From Candidatus Helarchaeota ASGARD archaeon Hel_GB_B (GTDB lineage: Archaea; Asgardarchaeota; Lokiarchaeia; Helarchaeales; HEL-GB-B), in the NCBI GenBank assembly GCA_005191425.1, contig SUPR01000021.1, positions 1 to 40,141 on the forward strand: a stretch of 40,141 nt of DNA, read 5' to 3'. Positions 24,511-33,848 of this stretch are shown here, piece after piece. The position numbers and the translations under genes were made by a program. Position 1 is the stretch's first letter, and each line of letters starts with the position of its first letter. The notes below the pieces were generated by a model that saw only the letters and a list, made by a program, of their open reading frames with translations, made no database searches and was not told the DNA's origin.

Positions 24511-24608
24511 ATAATTTTTAATGGTCTAGAATTATTTTTAAATCAATATAAAATATTTAAGAGTAAATTAAAAAAGGTTGAAAAAATTCAAATTTTAGAG
24601 TTGGTAGT

Positions 24609-25676
24609 ATGACGTATAATGAATCAGATTTCGAGTTAATAAAAAAGTTGACGGAAACACCTGGTATTGCAGGGCATGAAGATGATATAAGAAAATTAAT
24701 CTATGATGAAATTAAGGATTATTGTGATAAAATTATTGTTGATAAATTGGGGAATTTAATTTGTCTAAAAAAGGGCGTTGATAATGGGCCAAAAATAATG
24801 ATTGCGGCTCATATGGACACAATCGGTTTTATGGTAAAATATATCGATAAGAATGGATTTATACGAATTGAACCGGTTGGTGGAATTGATTCTAGAATCA
24901 CAATTGGTCAATCAGTTATAATTTTTCATAACAAAGAGAGAATAAATGGAGTAATTGCTGCGAAGCCAATTCATCTATTAGATTTAGAGGAAAGAAATAA
25001 AGTTAAAAAAATTAATGAACTCCATTTGGATATAGGGGCTAAGTCTAAGGAAGATGCTGAAAACTTAGTATCAATTGGCGATTTTTTAACCTTTAATTAT
25101 AAATTTAAAAGGCTGGCAAATACTGTTTTTACTTCTGGAGGGCTTGATGATAGAGCTGGATGTATGGTATTAATACAAACGCTTAAATCTCTAAAAGACG
25201 TCAAGCATTTAAATGACCTTTATTTTGTATTTTGTTCACAAGAAGAAATAGGGACTCGAGGAGCCATTCCGTCAGCATTCAGAATAAACCCAGATATTGG
25301 ATTTGTATGTGAGGTTACTCATGCAATTGACTTTCCAGAAATTAAAAAAGAAAAATATGGAGATATTAAACTTGGTGGTGGTCCAGTAATCGATATGGGG
25401 CCAAATATTAACCCAAAATTGTTTAAGAAAATTGTTAAAATAGCTAAAGATAAAAATATACCATTTCAATTAAAAGTAAGTGGCCGACCTACACCAACTG
25501 ATTTGAGAAGTATCCAAATGACTCATGAGGGTGTTGCTACCGCATTAATTTCAATCCCACTTCGATATATGCACACAACAATCGAGGTAATGGATCTAGA
25601 AGATATTAACTCGACAATATCATTATTTACAAAATTACTTCCCATGCTAAAAAAGGACATCGATTTAAAATTATAA
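24609..25676 (+). CDS. M42-family metallo-aminopeptidase (FrvX/CelM-like)
   Basis: A 355-residue zinc or cobalt aminopeptidase of family M42 (TET-type). It has IMIAAHMDTIGFMV (H68, D70), SGGLDDRAGCMV (bridging Asp), FCSQEEIGTRGA (general base Glu and metal Glu), CEVTHAIDFPE (Asp) and RYMHTTIEVMD (His). The peptide-binding PA-like insertion (about 75-165) is present. These enzymes trim peptides in the cytoplasm as large tetrahedral particles. The family and length are standard. Its stop overlaps the end of the convergent Arf/Rag-like gene by 6 bases, at 25671-25676. Confidence 0.94.
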   Translation: MTYNESDFELIKKLTETPGIAGHEDDIRKLIYDEIKDYCDKIIVDKLGNLICLKKGVDNGPKIMIAAHMDTIGFMVKYIDKNGFIRIEPVGGIDSRITIGQSVIIFHNKERINGVIAAKPIHLLDLEERNKVKKINELHLDIGAKSKEDAENLVSIGDFLTFNYKFKRLANTVFTSGGLDDRAGCMVLIQTLKSLKDVKHLNDLYFVFCSQEEIGTRGAIPSAFRINPDIGFVCEVTHAIDFPEIKKEKYGDIKLGGGPVIDMGPNINPKLFKKIVKIAKDKNIPFQLKVSGRPTPTDLRSIQMTHEGVATALISIPLRYMHTTIEVMDLEDINSTISLFTKLLPMLKKDIDLKL

Positions 25677-26585
25677 AATATATTTAATTACGTTTGTCAG
25701 ACTCTCAGTAAATGGTTTGATATATTCATTGATCACCTTAACTGCATCGGGGTTATTGTTAAAGGTAACTAAATAAAAAATTTGATTTGATACTTTTAAT
25801 GTCTTAAAAAAAAGCCATCCGTCCATTTGCGCCTGTATAAAATCAGGTACTTTCATTTTATAGGACCTTAATTTTTGTGCCATATTTGCGAAATAGGGGC
25901 CACAAACATGACAAATATTCAGTGATTCGTCATCTTTACTTGCTTCAGATAGAGCAAGAATATTATAATCTAAAAGAATTATTGATAATGAGTCTGTTTT
26001 TTCTAAAAACTCATTTAAATAATCATTTAATACATTCGATTTTGGAAATACATTCCTTAAGCTCTTTGAAAATACAAATAATAACTCTTCTCTATCAAAA
26101 ATAGTAGTTTCATAAAATTTGAATTTTTGAGGCAAATCAGCAAATAAATTTTTCATTGTTTTCACATTTTTTCTAATTCTATCATTGTTCCTGATGTCGG
26201 GATCGCTCTTATGGAGAAAAAATGTGATTTGTGGTAAGGACTCCCTGTCCTTCTCTAATAGTTCCCAAATTTTTAGAAAATATTCTATTGAATCAATAAA
26301 TCGGACATCATCTTGAATATCTATAACCCAAAAAATTTGGTTTGTATTCTCAAAATATTCTCTATGCTCCAAATATTTTTGTTGAAATTTTTTTTGACCG
26401 CCTAAATCCCAAACATAAATTGGTAGCCCAAGTATATTAAATAAACGTTTTGTTTCAAAACTTAAAGTTGGTTTTATATTTTCTATTTTATTGTAAGCAT
26501 TTTCAAGCGCATATAAAATTGAGGTTTTTCCGCTATTGTCTAGGCCTATGAACATTATTTTTAGAATCTCTTTATCTGCATCCAT
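25671..26585 (-). CDS. Arf/Rag-like GTPase with C-terminal roadblock- or longin-like domain
   Basis: A protein of about 304 residues. The GTPase domain has G1 GLDNSGKTS, a conserved Thr in IKPTLSFE, G3 WDLGGQKKF with the catalytic Gln, and HKSDPD in place of NKxD, as in Gtr/Rag GTPases. DLGGQ and the HKxD motif fit the Arf/Rag group rather than Rab. The last ~105 residues (from DSLSIILLDYNILALSEAS to the end) look like a small alpha/beta domain with GWLFFKTLKV and IFYLVTFNNNP strands, resembling roadblock or longin domains. Rag/Gtr proteins likewise carry a C-terminal roadblock domain. ATG at 26585 is preferred over TTG at 26600. A membrane- or nutrient-signalling switch is inferred only by analogy. 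Confidence 0.88.
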   Translation of the reverse strand: MDADKEILKIMFIGLDNSGKTSILYALENAYNKIENIKPTLSFETKRLFNILGLPIYVWDLGGQKKFQQKYLEHREYFENTNQIFWVIDIQDDVRFIDSIEYFLKIWELLEKDRESLPQITFFLHKSDPDIRNNDRIRKNVKTMKNLFADLPQKFKFYETTIFDREELLFVFSKSLRNVFPKSNVLNDYLNEFLEKTDSLSIILLDYNILALSEASKDDESLNICHVCGPYFANMAQKLRSYKMKVPDFIQAQMDGWLFFKTLKVSNQIFYLVTFNNNPDAVKVINEYIKPFTESLTNVIKYIL

Positions 26586-26600
26586 TTTAGACACTTTCAA

Positions 26601-27086
26601 ATAGAATTTAAAAAATGTAAATCGATATGAGTATCTTTTTTTAAATTATTAAATATTTATCCGTAAATTAAGATTTTAATTTTCCGAAAATTTTACAATT
26701 ATTTTATATAATATTCCATTATTTTTAACTCATTTCGATATTTTCTTCATTAGTAAAACAAAATGGTAGAAGTAAAAAGCATTATTTCATTGATATTAAT
26801 AAATTGGCATTCAAACATATTTTAAGATAAATTCAAGGTTATTTGAGAAAAGTTTCTTTAGAATATTTGGTCCTAAATTTTTAATTTAAAAAATTATTGT
26901 TTGAGATTAGGATAAATACGCTGTTATTCTTCTATAAAATTTTATTTTCTCAATTAATATTAATCGATAAAAAATATGAGTTTAAATATGAACCATTAGA
27001 AAAATTGGTAAATCATAGTAAATTAATCAAATTGCGTATAAAATTGAAATAATTTTATTAAATAATATTTAAAAAAAGGAATTAAT
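26601..27086. other. gene-free spacer between divergent genes
   Basis: About 490 A/T-rich bases between the Arf/Rag-like gene and the M28 gene. No supported open frame, RNA or repeat was found. The right end holds AAAAGGA, the ribosome-binding site of the next gene. Confidence 0.5.
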
Positions 27087-28319
27087 TTGATTAGAAATTT
27101 AGAAGGGTCTCAAAATTTGGAACTTTCAATAGAAAAACAAGAAAATTATTTGCCTAACGAGAATTTAGCATTTGAAATCACAAAAAGGCTAGCATTTCCT
27201 AGATTAATTGGCTCAGATGGAGAAAAAAAAGCGATTTTTATTGTGAAAGACGAATTCAGAAAAATCGGACTTGAACCAATTAGTGAAAAATTTCAAACTT
27301 CATTTGCTAATTGGGTAATTATTAGATTATTGTTCTTAATTTTAGGGACAGGATTAATAGCGAGTTCAATAATGTTTTTCTATTATCCGTTTATAACATC
27401 TTTAATTTCCATTTTATATATTTTTATTTGTTTATATTTATCTAAATTGTCCGGCGTAATTGGTACATTTGGAAAAACATATATTACAGAAAATATCATC
27501 GGAAAATTAAATTCAAAACTTGCAAATGCGAATGTTGTCTTAATGGCACATTGGGATTCCAAAGGTCAGAAATTTTCAGGGTCAGTCAGAATTATTACAA
27601 TGATAATTTCTTTATTTGGAGTAATAGTTATTTCCACATTATATTTAATATTCGGGGTTCTTTATTTACTGGGATTCTATAATTCACTAATAAACTATGG
27701 ATTATTTATTGGGACAATTTGTGTAATTAGTATAAGTTTTATAAATGTATTAAATAAAATAACTAACTGTTCACCTGGAGCTATAGATAACGCAGCATCA
27801 GTGGCGTCTTTATTGACTTTAGCACGTTATTTCCATTATACTAATAATATTAAAAACCTTAATCTCTATTTTGTCGCTACAGGAAGTGAAGAACTTAATC
27901 TGGCAGGAGCTTCCTCATTTATAAAAAAACATAAACTGGAATTTGAAGAGATCCCCACTTATTTCATTAATTTTGACTTAATTGGTGGGAGTGAAAAATT
28001 ATTAATGATAAATTCCTATGGTTTTCCCAAAAAAACTACCTCTTTATTTCTCTATAATTTATTTAAAATGGAAAGTAAAAAATTAAACATCCCTTTCAAA
28101 GCCATGTATCTTCCATTTGGAGCTTGGTGCGACTTAATGCCAATATTAAATGAAGGGTTCGATGGTTGTTGGATTGCATCAGAAGGTACATTTTCGCTAG
28201 CACATACAACTAATGACTCAATATACAATGTGTCCAAAAAAGGCTTGAAAAATGGTATAGACTTGACTATTGAAGTCATTAAAAAAATTGATCGAATTTA
28301 CCAGAATTTTATCAAATAA
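27087..28319 (+). CDS. M28-family membrane metallopeptidase with transmembrane insertion
   Basis: A 410-residue zinc peptidase-like protein. All five M28 metal ligands are visible: H155 (MAHWDSKG), D234 (GAIDNAASVA), E269 (GSEEL, catalytic Glu E268), D297 (NFDLIG) and H373 (LAHTTND). It has about four membrane helices: two at residues 76-118, and two at about 168-222 placed between H155 and D234, where ordinary M28 domains have only a short loop. An even number of inserted helices returns the chain to the same side, so a working active site is possible. The start is TTG at 27087, with AAAAGGA about 6 bases before it. Likely processes peptides or proteins at the membrane; substrate unknown. 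Confidence 0.88.
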   Translation: MIRNLEGSQNLELSIEKQENYLPNENLAFEITKRLAFPRLIGSDGEKKAIFIVKDEFRKIGLEPISEKFQTSFANWVIIRLLFLILGTGLIASSIMFFYYPFITSLISILYIFICLYLSKLSGVIGTFGKTYITENIIGKLNSKLANANVVLMAHWDSKGQKFSGSVRIITMIISLFGVIVISTLYLIFGVLYLLGFYNSLINYGLFIGTICVISISFINVLNKITNCSPGAIDNAASVASLLTLARYFHYTNNIKNLNLYFVATGSEELNLAGASSFIKKHKLEFEEIPTYFINFDLIGGSEKLLMINSYGFPKKTTSLFLYNLFKMESKKLNIPFKAMYLPFGAWCDLMPILNEGFDGCWIASEGTFSLAHTTNDSIYNVSKKGLKNGIDLTIEVIKKIDRIYQNFIK

Positions 28320-28548
28320 TTTTTCTATTTTTTTAATTTATAATTGAAATTTTTGTAGAAATTATCAATAAGCTTTATTTAACAACATTATTTTTTTCAA
28401 AGTTTTCAAATTTAATTTTAATATATCAATTTAGACCATAAAATTTGTCAACAAAATTATACTCTATTTTTCAAACTATTGATTTTACTACATATTTTAT
28501 TAAAATAATTTATAGAAAAAATTAACTATGATCGTAATACATAAATCA

Positions 28549-29356
28549 ATGCATCTCAATATCATTTATTTAGGTGATTTAGATATTATTTAAAAAAGAT
28601 TGTCTGTTATTTGCTAAAGAAAAACCTGATTCTTACTATGAACTAATTATAGCGGACCCACCTTATAATGATTGTATTAAAGCGGAATGGGATAACCAAT
28701 GGAAAGATGATAATGAATATTTAAACTGGTTAGAAGTTCGTATTAAAGAATTTAGTAGGATTCTAAAACCAAATGGAAACCTTCTAATGTACTGTAAACG
28801 GCAATTCAGTCATCATATTAAGATTATTCTAGACCAATATTTATACGAGCGGAGAATGATAATATGGGTTAGACGGAGAAATATGGACATAACTCGGGGT
28901 AAAACTTTAGCCAGTGGCTATGAACCTATTTTATGGTATAGTAAATCTGATCAATTTATTTTTAATTCAAAAGAAGCAAAAATTAAACCTCCAAAACGAT
29001 TACTTCAAAGACCTGAATACCAAAAAGGTGGACGCTTGGAAAAGGGAATTTCTTTGACAGATGCCTGGACAGATATACCAGCATTACCCCATAATAGTAA
29101 AGAAAAAACGGAGCACCCAACGCAAAAACCCCTAAAAATTTCAAAAAGGATTGTAAAAATATTTTCAACCCCCAGTGGAACAGTCTATATACCATTTGCA
29201 GGTAGTGGTAGTGAGGTCTTGGCTTGTATTTTTTTAAATAGAAAATGGGACGCCACTGAAATCAACCCAACATATATAAATTTGATTAAAAAAAGGCTCA
29301 AAAATTGTCCTACAAGCATTGAACGATGGCTCCCCGTAAAAGAGAAAATTAATTGA
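28549..29356 (+). CDS. orphan beta-class DNA methyltransferase (N6-adenine/N4-cytosine), with apparent frameshift near its start
   Basis: A DNA amino-methyltransferase of about 267 residues. The frame 28583-29356 contains motif IV DPPYND near its N-terminus and the S-adenosylmethionine motif FAGSGSEVL near its C-terminus, the beta order. The target-recognition region is between (EKTEHPTQKPLKI). The normal family start, ..IYLGDLDII, is encoded from ATG 28549 in another frame. It reaches TAA at 28591 exactly where the main frame begins; skipping one T gives a continuous family-like protein. The main frame has no ATG, GTG or TTG before the DPPY motif. A sequence error, a real lesion or +1 frameshifting at ATT-TAA are possible. 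No restriction enzyme gene is adjacent, so it is a solitary methylase. Confidence 0.87.
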
Positions 29357-29781
29357 CTTTTAGCACCAAAAATTCATAATTAATTTAACGTTATTTTAGA
29401 ATTTGAAATTTTATAGTTTTAAGATTTTTGATTAATAGATTAATGATATTCATCAATCCGCTTAAAAATAAAATAATTTAGTAGATTTTCTTTTTAATAC
29501 CCAAATTAAGCTATCATTAGGTTATATCTATACGGTTATGATGCGCAGTATTTAAAAAATAACTTAATATGACCAATTTTCAGGTTAATTATATAATAAC
29601 TGGAAAATATTAGAAAAAATGAGATATTGGAGAGAGTATTTAATGATCAAATAGTATAAATTAATTTAAATTACTGTGTATTACTAGGATAACAACTATT
29701 TCTGAATGATTTTATTTTAAAATGATATTTATATTCTTGATTATCTATAAAATATAATATATTAATTATTAAATATTAATC
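29357..29781. other. gene-free spacer
   Basis: About 425 A/T-rich bases between the methyltransferase and the next gene. No supported gene, RNA or repeat was recognised. A TATA-like stretch TATAAAATATAATATA near 29747-29762 probably drives the downstream gene. Confidence 0.45.
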
Positions 29782-30336
29782 GTGATTATAGTGCATAGAG
29801 GAAGATCAAAAAAAAGAATAGCAATTACAATTATTTTTATAGTTTCTGCTTTTATATCAATGGGATCATTTGTTGGACTTTATTATTTTTATTTACTGGG
29901 GCTAATATATTTAGGAATTTCATTAATAATTATATCGGGAATTATTTTATTAATTAGTATTTGTCTATTTTTTTCGCAATCAAGGGAATCTGACATTTTT
30001 CTCTCAAGATTTGAAAAAAAAGAAGAACAAAAAATTGAGAAAGAAACTTTTGAAGCAAATAAAGATGAATACGAATATATTAAAAGATATTTTGAAGCTC
30101 CGCCCAAGAAGGCACCTTCAATAAAAGATCTTATTGAATATCTAAGTGAATTCGAAAAAATCTCAATAACAGACATTACTAACCACTTTTATCCAAGAGA
30201 TTTAATAGAAAATAAGGCTATGTTTGGAAATGTTTCTTGGAAAATTAAAGAGAAAATTTGGGATAACTATAGAAAAATTAAAAATGTAATAGAATTGATG
30301 ATCTCAGAAAAAAAAATAGAAGGGTTTTTACGATAA
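29782..30336 (+). CDS. membrane-anchored winged-helix-like protein
   Basis: A 184-residue protein with a short basic N-terminus (HRGRSKKR), two hydrophobic helices at about 13-35 and 39-64, a charged coiled linker, and a cytoplasmic domain from about residue 110. That domain (IKDLIEYLSEFEKISITDITNHFYP...MISEKKIEGFLR) reads like a winged-helix or PCI-type helical fold. No family was recognised. The start is GTG at 29782 or 29791. With the 33849-34544 gene it forms a pair of proteins of the same plan: membrane anchor then winged-helix-like tail. Confidence 0.68.
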   Translation: MIIVHRGRSKKRIAITIIFIVSAFISMGSFVGLYYFYLLGLIYLGISLIIISGIILLISICLFFSQSRESDIFLSRFEKKEEQKIEKETFEANKDEYEYIKRYFEAPPKKAPSIKDLIEYLSEFEKISITDITNHFYPRDLIENKAMFGNVSWKIKEKIWDNYRKIKNVIELMISEKKIEGFLR

Positions 30337-30605
30337 TTGGATATAGAACTATATTATTTTAATCCAAATTATAATAAAAATTAAGAAATTTGAAAATAAT
30401 TCTAAATTTTAATTGAAAATAAAATTCTAATAATAAATAAGGTGTGGGTATAGAAATTTTGCCAATTACTTTAAGAGAAAATTAATAGCAGTTGAGATTT
30501 AAATCGAGAATTTCAAAAATAATATTGTAGAGACGATTATTTTTAAATTATAAAATAAAAATGGAAAAAGTTAATTAATCTGAAAGAAAATAGGTTTTTT
30601 GGGCT

Positions 30606-31868
30606 ATGAACGACAAAAAATTGGTTGAATTAGATCAACACATTAAAGATAAGATTATTGAAATATTAACAGGACAGTGGTTAACTAGACCAGAAATTTT
30701 TGAAAAATTACCAAGGCTTACAAAAATAGAAGATGTACGACTTATAAACAATTTTATTGAATCGCAAATAAATGAAGGAATTATTTCAAAAAAAATAATA
30801 GGTCATAGGCTTTCCTTTGGTATTTTTAAAAAGGAAGACTTAGAACCAGATATAAATAATCGTTCTGAAAATGAAATTAAATTAAAATCAAAAGCTTTAC
30901 TAAAAAATTGGAGTGATACTGGATTAAGAGTAAAAGTTGGTAAAACAATTTATATAGACCCTGATTCAAAGAAAAAAGTTAAGCCAAATAAAAATGTTAA
31001 AGTCGGTAACAATTACTTTTTAGTGATAGATGGTAATAATGACTTCAAACTAAAATCTAAAGAAAATAATTGGCATGGAAAGGGGACACAAGAAGACCCA
31101 TATATTGTTGAAAATTTAATCATAGATGGAAATTCTAAAAAGGATGGTATTTTAATTAAAAATACTGATATTTGGTTCATTTTACATGAATGCTCAGTAA
31201 GAAGCTGTAAAAACTTCGGGATTTCACTTGAAAATGTTAAAAATTGCATAATAATAAAAAATAGAATTGTATTAAATAGTGGAACCGGATTAATTTTAAG
31301 AAATTCCTCTAAAATTCAAGTAGATAACAATTATTTTTTGAATAATTTAATAGGAATTGAAATTAGTAACTCAGATTTAAATGAAATAAAAGCAAATGAA
31401 ATAAATACCAATTCACAATCAGGAATTGTAATCGAATCCTCATTAAATAATAACCTTGTTGATAATTTATATTCTTATAATGGAATTGGAATTGATATTA
31501 AGCAATCAAATAATTGTATTATTAAAGGGTGTGAAATTAAATTAAATAAAAAAATTGGATTAAGACTAATTGATTGCTCAGAAAATGAAATCATTGAAAA
31601 TATGATAATAAAAAATGGGACTGGAATTGAAATAATTAATTCTAATGTTAATCAAATACATAAAAATCAAATAAAGTTTAATCAAAATGATGGAATTGCT
31701 CTATTTAACTCATACGAAAATTTAATTGAAATGAATATGGCTATTAAAAATAAATGTGGAATATATTTAGACAGATGCGCTAAAAATATAATAAAAAATA
31801 ATTTAACAGAATATAACCAAGAAAATGGAATATATCTTTTTCAATCATACGAAAATGAAGTCGCATAA
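30606..31868 (+). CDS. winged-helix domain fused to a right-handed parallel beta-helix
   Basis: A 420-residue protein. Residues 8-80 look like a winged helix (IKDKIIEILTGQWLTRPEIFEKL; NEGIISKKIIGHRLSFG). A basic linker follows. From GTQEDPYIVENLIIDG (about 159-174) to the end there are about 12 beta-helix turns with repeating N-x-I and G-I-x-L/I patterns, as in NosD/pectate-lyase-like proteins. NosD-type beta-helices are usually secreted; here no signal peptide exists and a nucleic-acid-binding-like domain is at the front, so a cytoplasmic protein is likely. It stops in the middle of a repeat (YLFQSYENEVA), which may mean C-terminal loss. Function unknown. Confidence 0.8.
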   Translation: MNDKKLVELDQHIKDKIIEILTGQWLTRPEIFEKLPRLTKIEDVRLINNFIESQINEGIISKKIIGHRLSFGIFKKEDLEPDINNRSENEIKLKSKALLKNWSDTGLRVKVGKTIYIDPDSKKKVKPNKNVKVGNNYFLVIDGNNDFKLKSKENNWHGKGTQEDPYIVENLIIDGNSKKDGILIKNTDIWFILHECSVRSCKNFGISLENVKNCIIIKNRIVLNSGTGLILRNSSKIQVDNNYFLNNLIGIEISNSDLNEIKANEINTNSQSGIVIESSLNNNLVDNLYSYNGIGIDIKQSNNCIIKGCEIKLNKKIGLRLIDCSENEIIENMIIKNGTGIEIINSNVNQIHKNQIKFNQNDGIALFNSYENLIEMNMAIKNKCGIYLDRCAKNIIKNNLTEYNQENGIYLFQSYENEVA

Positions 31869-31980
31869 TTTCAATACTTCAAGTATATTTTGTTCCATGA
31901 CTTTTTAAATTTTTTTCCTGCTAGTTAAATCTTTAATTCAAGTGAAAGACCTTTTTTATCGAAATTAAGGTGTACAAACT

Positions 31981-33033
31981 ATGACTGAATTCAATAAAAA
32001 AAATGCCTTAAAAATTATTAACAGCGTTGCACCAATTCGTATATGCGATATTGGAGGATGGACAGACACATGGTTTTCAGAATTTGGTAAGATATTTAAT
32101 ATTGGAGTATATCCATATGCCGAAGTTCAAGTTGAGATCTATTCTATGAAAGAAAATAACCAAATAATTATACAAGCAGAGAATTTTGGGGATCGATATA
32201 TCGTTGACCATGAAAATATGCAATACAAACACCCATTAATCGAAGCTTCAATTAAAAAAATGAACTTACCTAAAAACTTAACTTATCAAATTAACATATT
32301 TTCTGAAGCGCCTATAGGTGCATCAACTGGTACTTCTTCAGCTGTTTCTGTTGCTTTAATTGGCGCCTTAAACCATTTTAATAGGTCCAATTTAAACCTT
32401 AAAGATATTGCGTATACAGCTCATTATATTGAAACAAAAATGCTGAATCAACAGAGCGGAATTCAAGATCAAATATGTTCTGCTTTTGGCGGAATAAATT
32501 TCATTGATATGTATAAATACCCCTATGCAAGAATACATAAAATTAAATTACCAAATCCGATTTGGTGGGAATTAGAACGAAGATTATTATTAATTTATTT
32601 AGGTAAATCACACAATTCTTCAAAAATGCATGAAAAAGTAATTAAGGAATTAGAAAATGAATGCCCGAATAATAGGAAATTAAATGATTTAAGAAAATTA
32701 GCTTTAAAAGCAGTAAATGCAATTAGAAAAGGAGATTTTAATGAATTTGGAGAAATAATGGTAAAAAATACATTAGCCCAAGAACAACTCCATTATGAAT
32801 TAATATCAAAGGAAGCTCGCAAAGTTATTGAAATTGCAAAAGAATATGGCGCTTTGGGATATAAAATTAACGGTGCTGGAGGCGATGGCGGTTCATTAAC
32901 AATATTATGCAATCCATTATCCCATATTAAAAGAAATATGATAAGATCAATTGAAGATGAAAATAAGATTTTTAAAAATATACCTATTTACTTAAGTAGA
33001 AGAGGTTTGAGAGTTTGGGAATCATTAAATTAA
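31981..33033 (+). CDS. GHMP-family sugar kinase (fucokinase/heptose-kinase-like)
   Basis: A 350-residue GHMP kinase. Motif 1 is APIRICDIGGWTDT (residues 17-30), closest in style to the GGW(S/T)DT of L-fucokinase/FKP and the heptose-7-phosphate kinases. The ATP-binding motif 2 is PIGASTGTSSAVSVAL. The catalytic QSGIQDQICSAFGG segment and motif 3 NGAGGDGGS follow. It should phosphorylate a sugar (fucose, heptose or galactose type) at the anomeric or a terminal carbon, for nucleotide-sugar synthesis. AAGGTG is placed 7 bases before the ATG. Exact substrate not decidable; no nucleotidyltransferase is adjacent. Confidence 0.88.
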   Translation: MTEFNKKNALKIINSVAPIRICDIGGWTDTWFSEFGKIFNIGVYPYAEVQVEIYSMKENNQIIIQAENFGDRYIVDHENMQYKHPLIEASIKKMNLPKNLTYQINIFSEAPIGASTGTSSAVSVALIGALNHFNRSNLNLKDIAYTAHYIETKMLNQQSGIQDQICSAFGGINFIDMYKYPYARIHKIKLPNPIWWELERRLLLIYLGKSHNSSKMHEKVIKELENECPNNRKLNDLRKLALKAVNAIRKGDFNEFGEIMVKNTLAQEQLHYELISKEARKVIEIAKEYGALGYKINGAGGDGGSLTILCNPLSHIKRNMIRSIEDENKIFKNIPIYLSRRGLRVWESLN

Positions 33034-33200
33034 GATTATTTACTTAAAAAATCTTCATAAGTAGTTATTGTAATTTATTTCTTTTGTAAATACTATAATA
33101 AACTTCTATTAAATATGAGTTTTAATAATTTATGTTCATTTCTGACTTATTTTAACATTAAATTTTTAAAAAATTAAATTTATAGACTAATATTTCGCTA

Positions 33201-33584
33201 TTATTCTTGAATTTCAAAAATATTTCCAAAAAAATCTTTAATAAATAAATAATAACCATTTCCTTGTGGCTTATCAATTTTAATTACATCAACCCCTAAA
33301 GATTTTGCTTTTTGATAAAAAACGTCTCTATTCTCGATTACAATCCCTAAATGGTTAATAGATTTTTCTTGCTTTATTTCTTTATTTGAAATGAAGACTT
33401 CAATATCAATTTCTTTAGATTTATATCTTATGACTTTTAATTCCTCGTTTATTGAAAAAATTTTATTCATTAATTCTTTAGAAATAATAAAACTATATGC
33501 TTTGTCCATACCTAATAATTCCATATAAAATTTGTCACTTTCTTCTTCTGAGTTCGATAAAATAGCATAATGATTAAATTTCAT
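33201..33584 (-). CDS. VOC-superfamily (glyoxalase-like) metalloprotein
   Basis: A 127-residue vicinal-oxygen-chelate protein. The four expected metal ligands fall at H5 (FNHYA), E62 (IEVF), H78 (INHLGIV) and E124 (FEIQE), with the paired beta-alpha-beta-beta-beta layout. AGGTG precedes the ATG. Family members include lactoylglutathione lyase, dioxygenases and methylmalonyl-CoA epimerase. An epimerase would fit the mutase locus in this window, but the gene is 28 kb away and the flanking residues are not clearly epimerase-like. Substrate undetermined. Confidence 0.85.
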   Translation of the reverse strand: MKFNHYAILSNSEEESDKFYMELLGMDKAYSFIISKELMNKIFSINEELKVIRYKSKEIDIEVFISNKEIKQEKSINHLGIVIENRDVFYQKAKSLGVDVIKIDKPQGNGYYLFIKDFFGNIFEIQE

Positions 33585-33848
33585 TAATTATTAACACCTT
33601 TATTTATATTTGATAATTAAATTTAAATATTAATTTTTAAAAATTTTATATCACCTTCCAATTTAGTTTCTTATGTTGAGAAAATTAAATTTTTTTTAAT
33701 GATTACATAAAAATTCTAAGAAATTTCTATTTTAATAAAAAAATTTAATAAATAAAATGAAAATGTTTCGTTAGAATTCATAGACCATTAAAATACATTT
33801 GTTATTAAAATTTTAAAGGCTTGACGCTAATTGGAAGATATAACGAAA

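Noticed and set aside
33201..33584. VOC protein as methylmalonyl-CoA epimerase completing the mutase pathway
   Set aside because: The metal ligands fit the whole superfamily; the distance of 28 kb and lack of epimerase-like flanking residues do not allow the narrower call.
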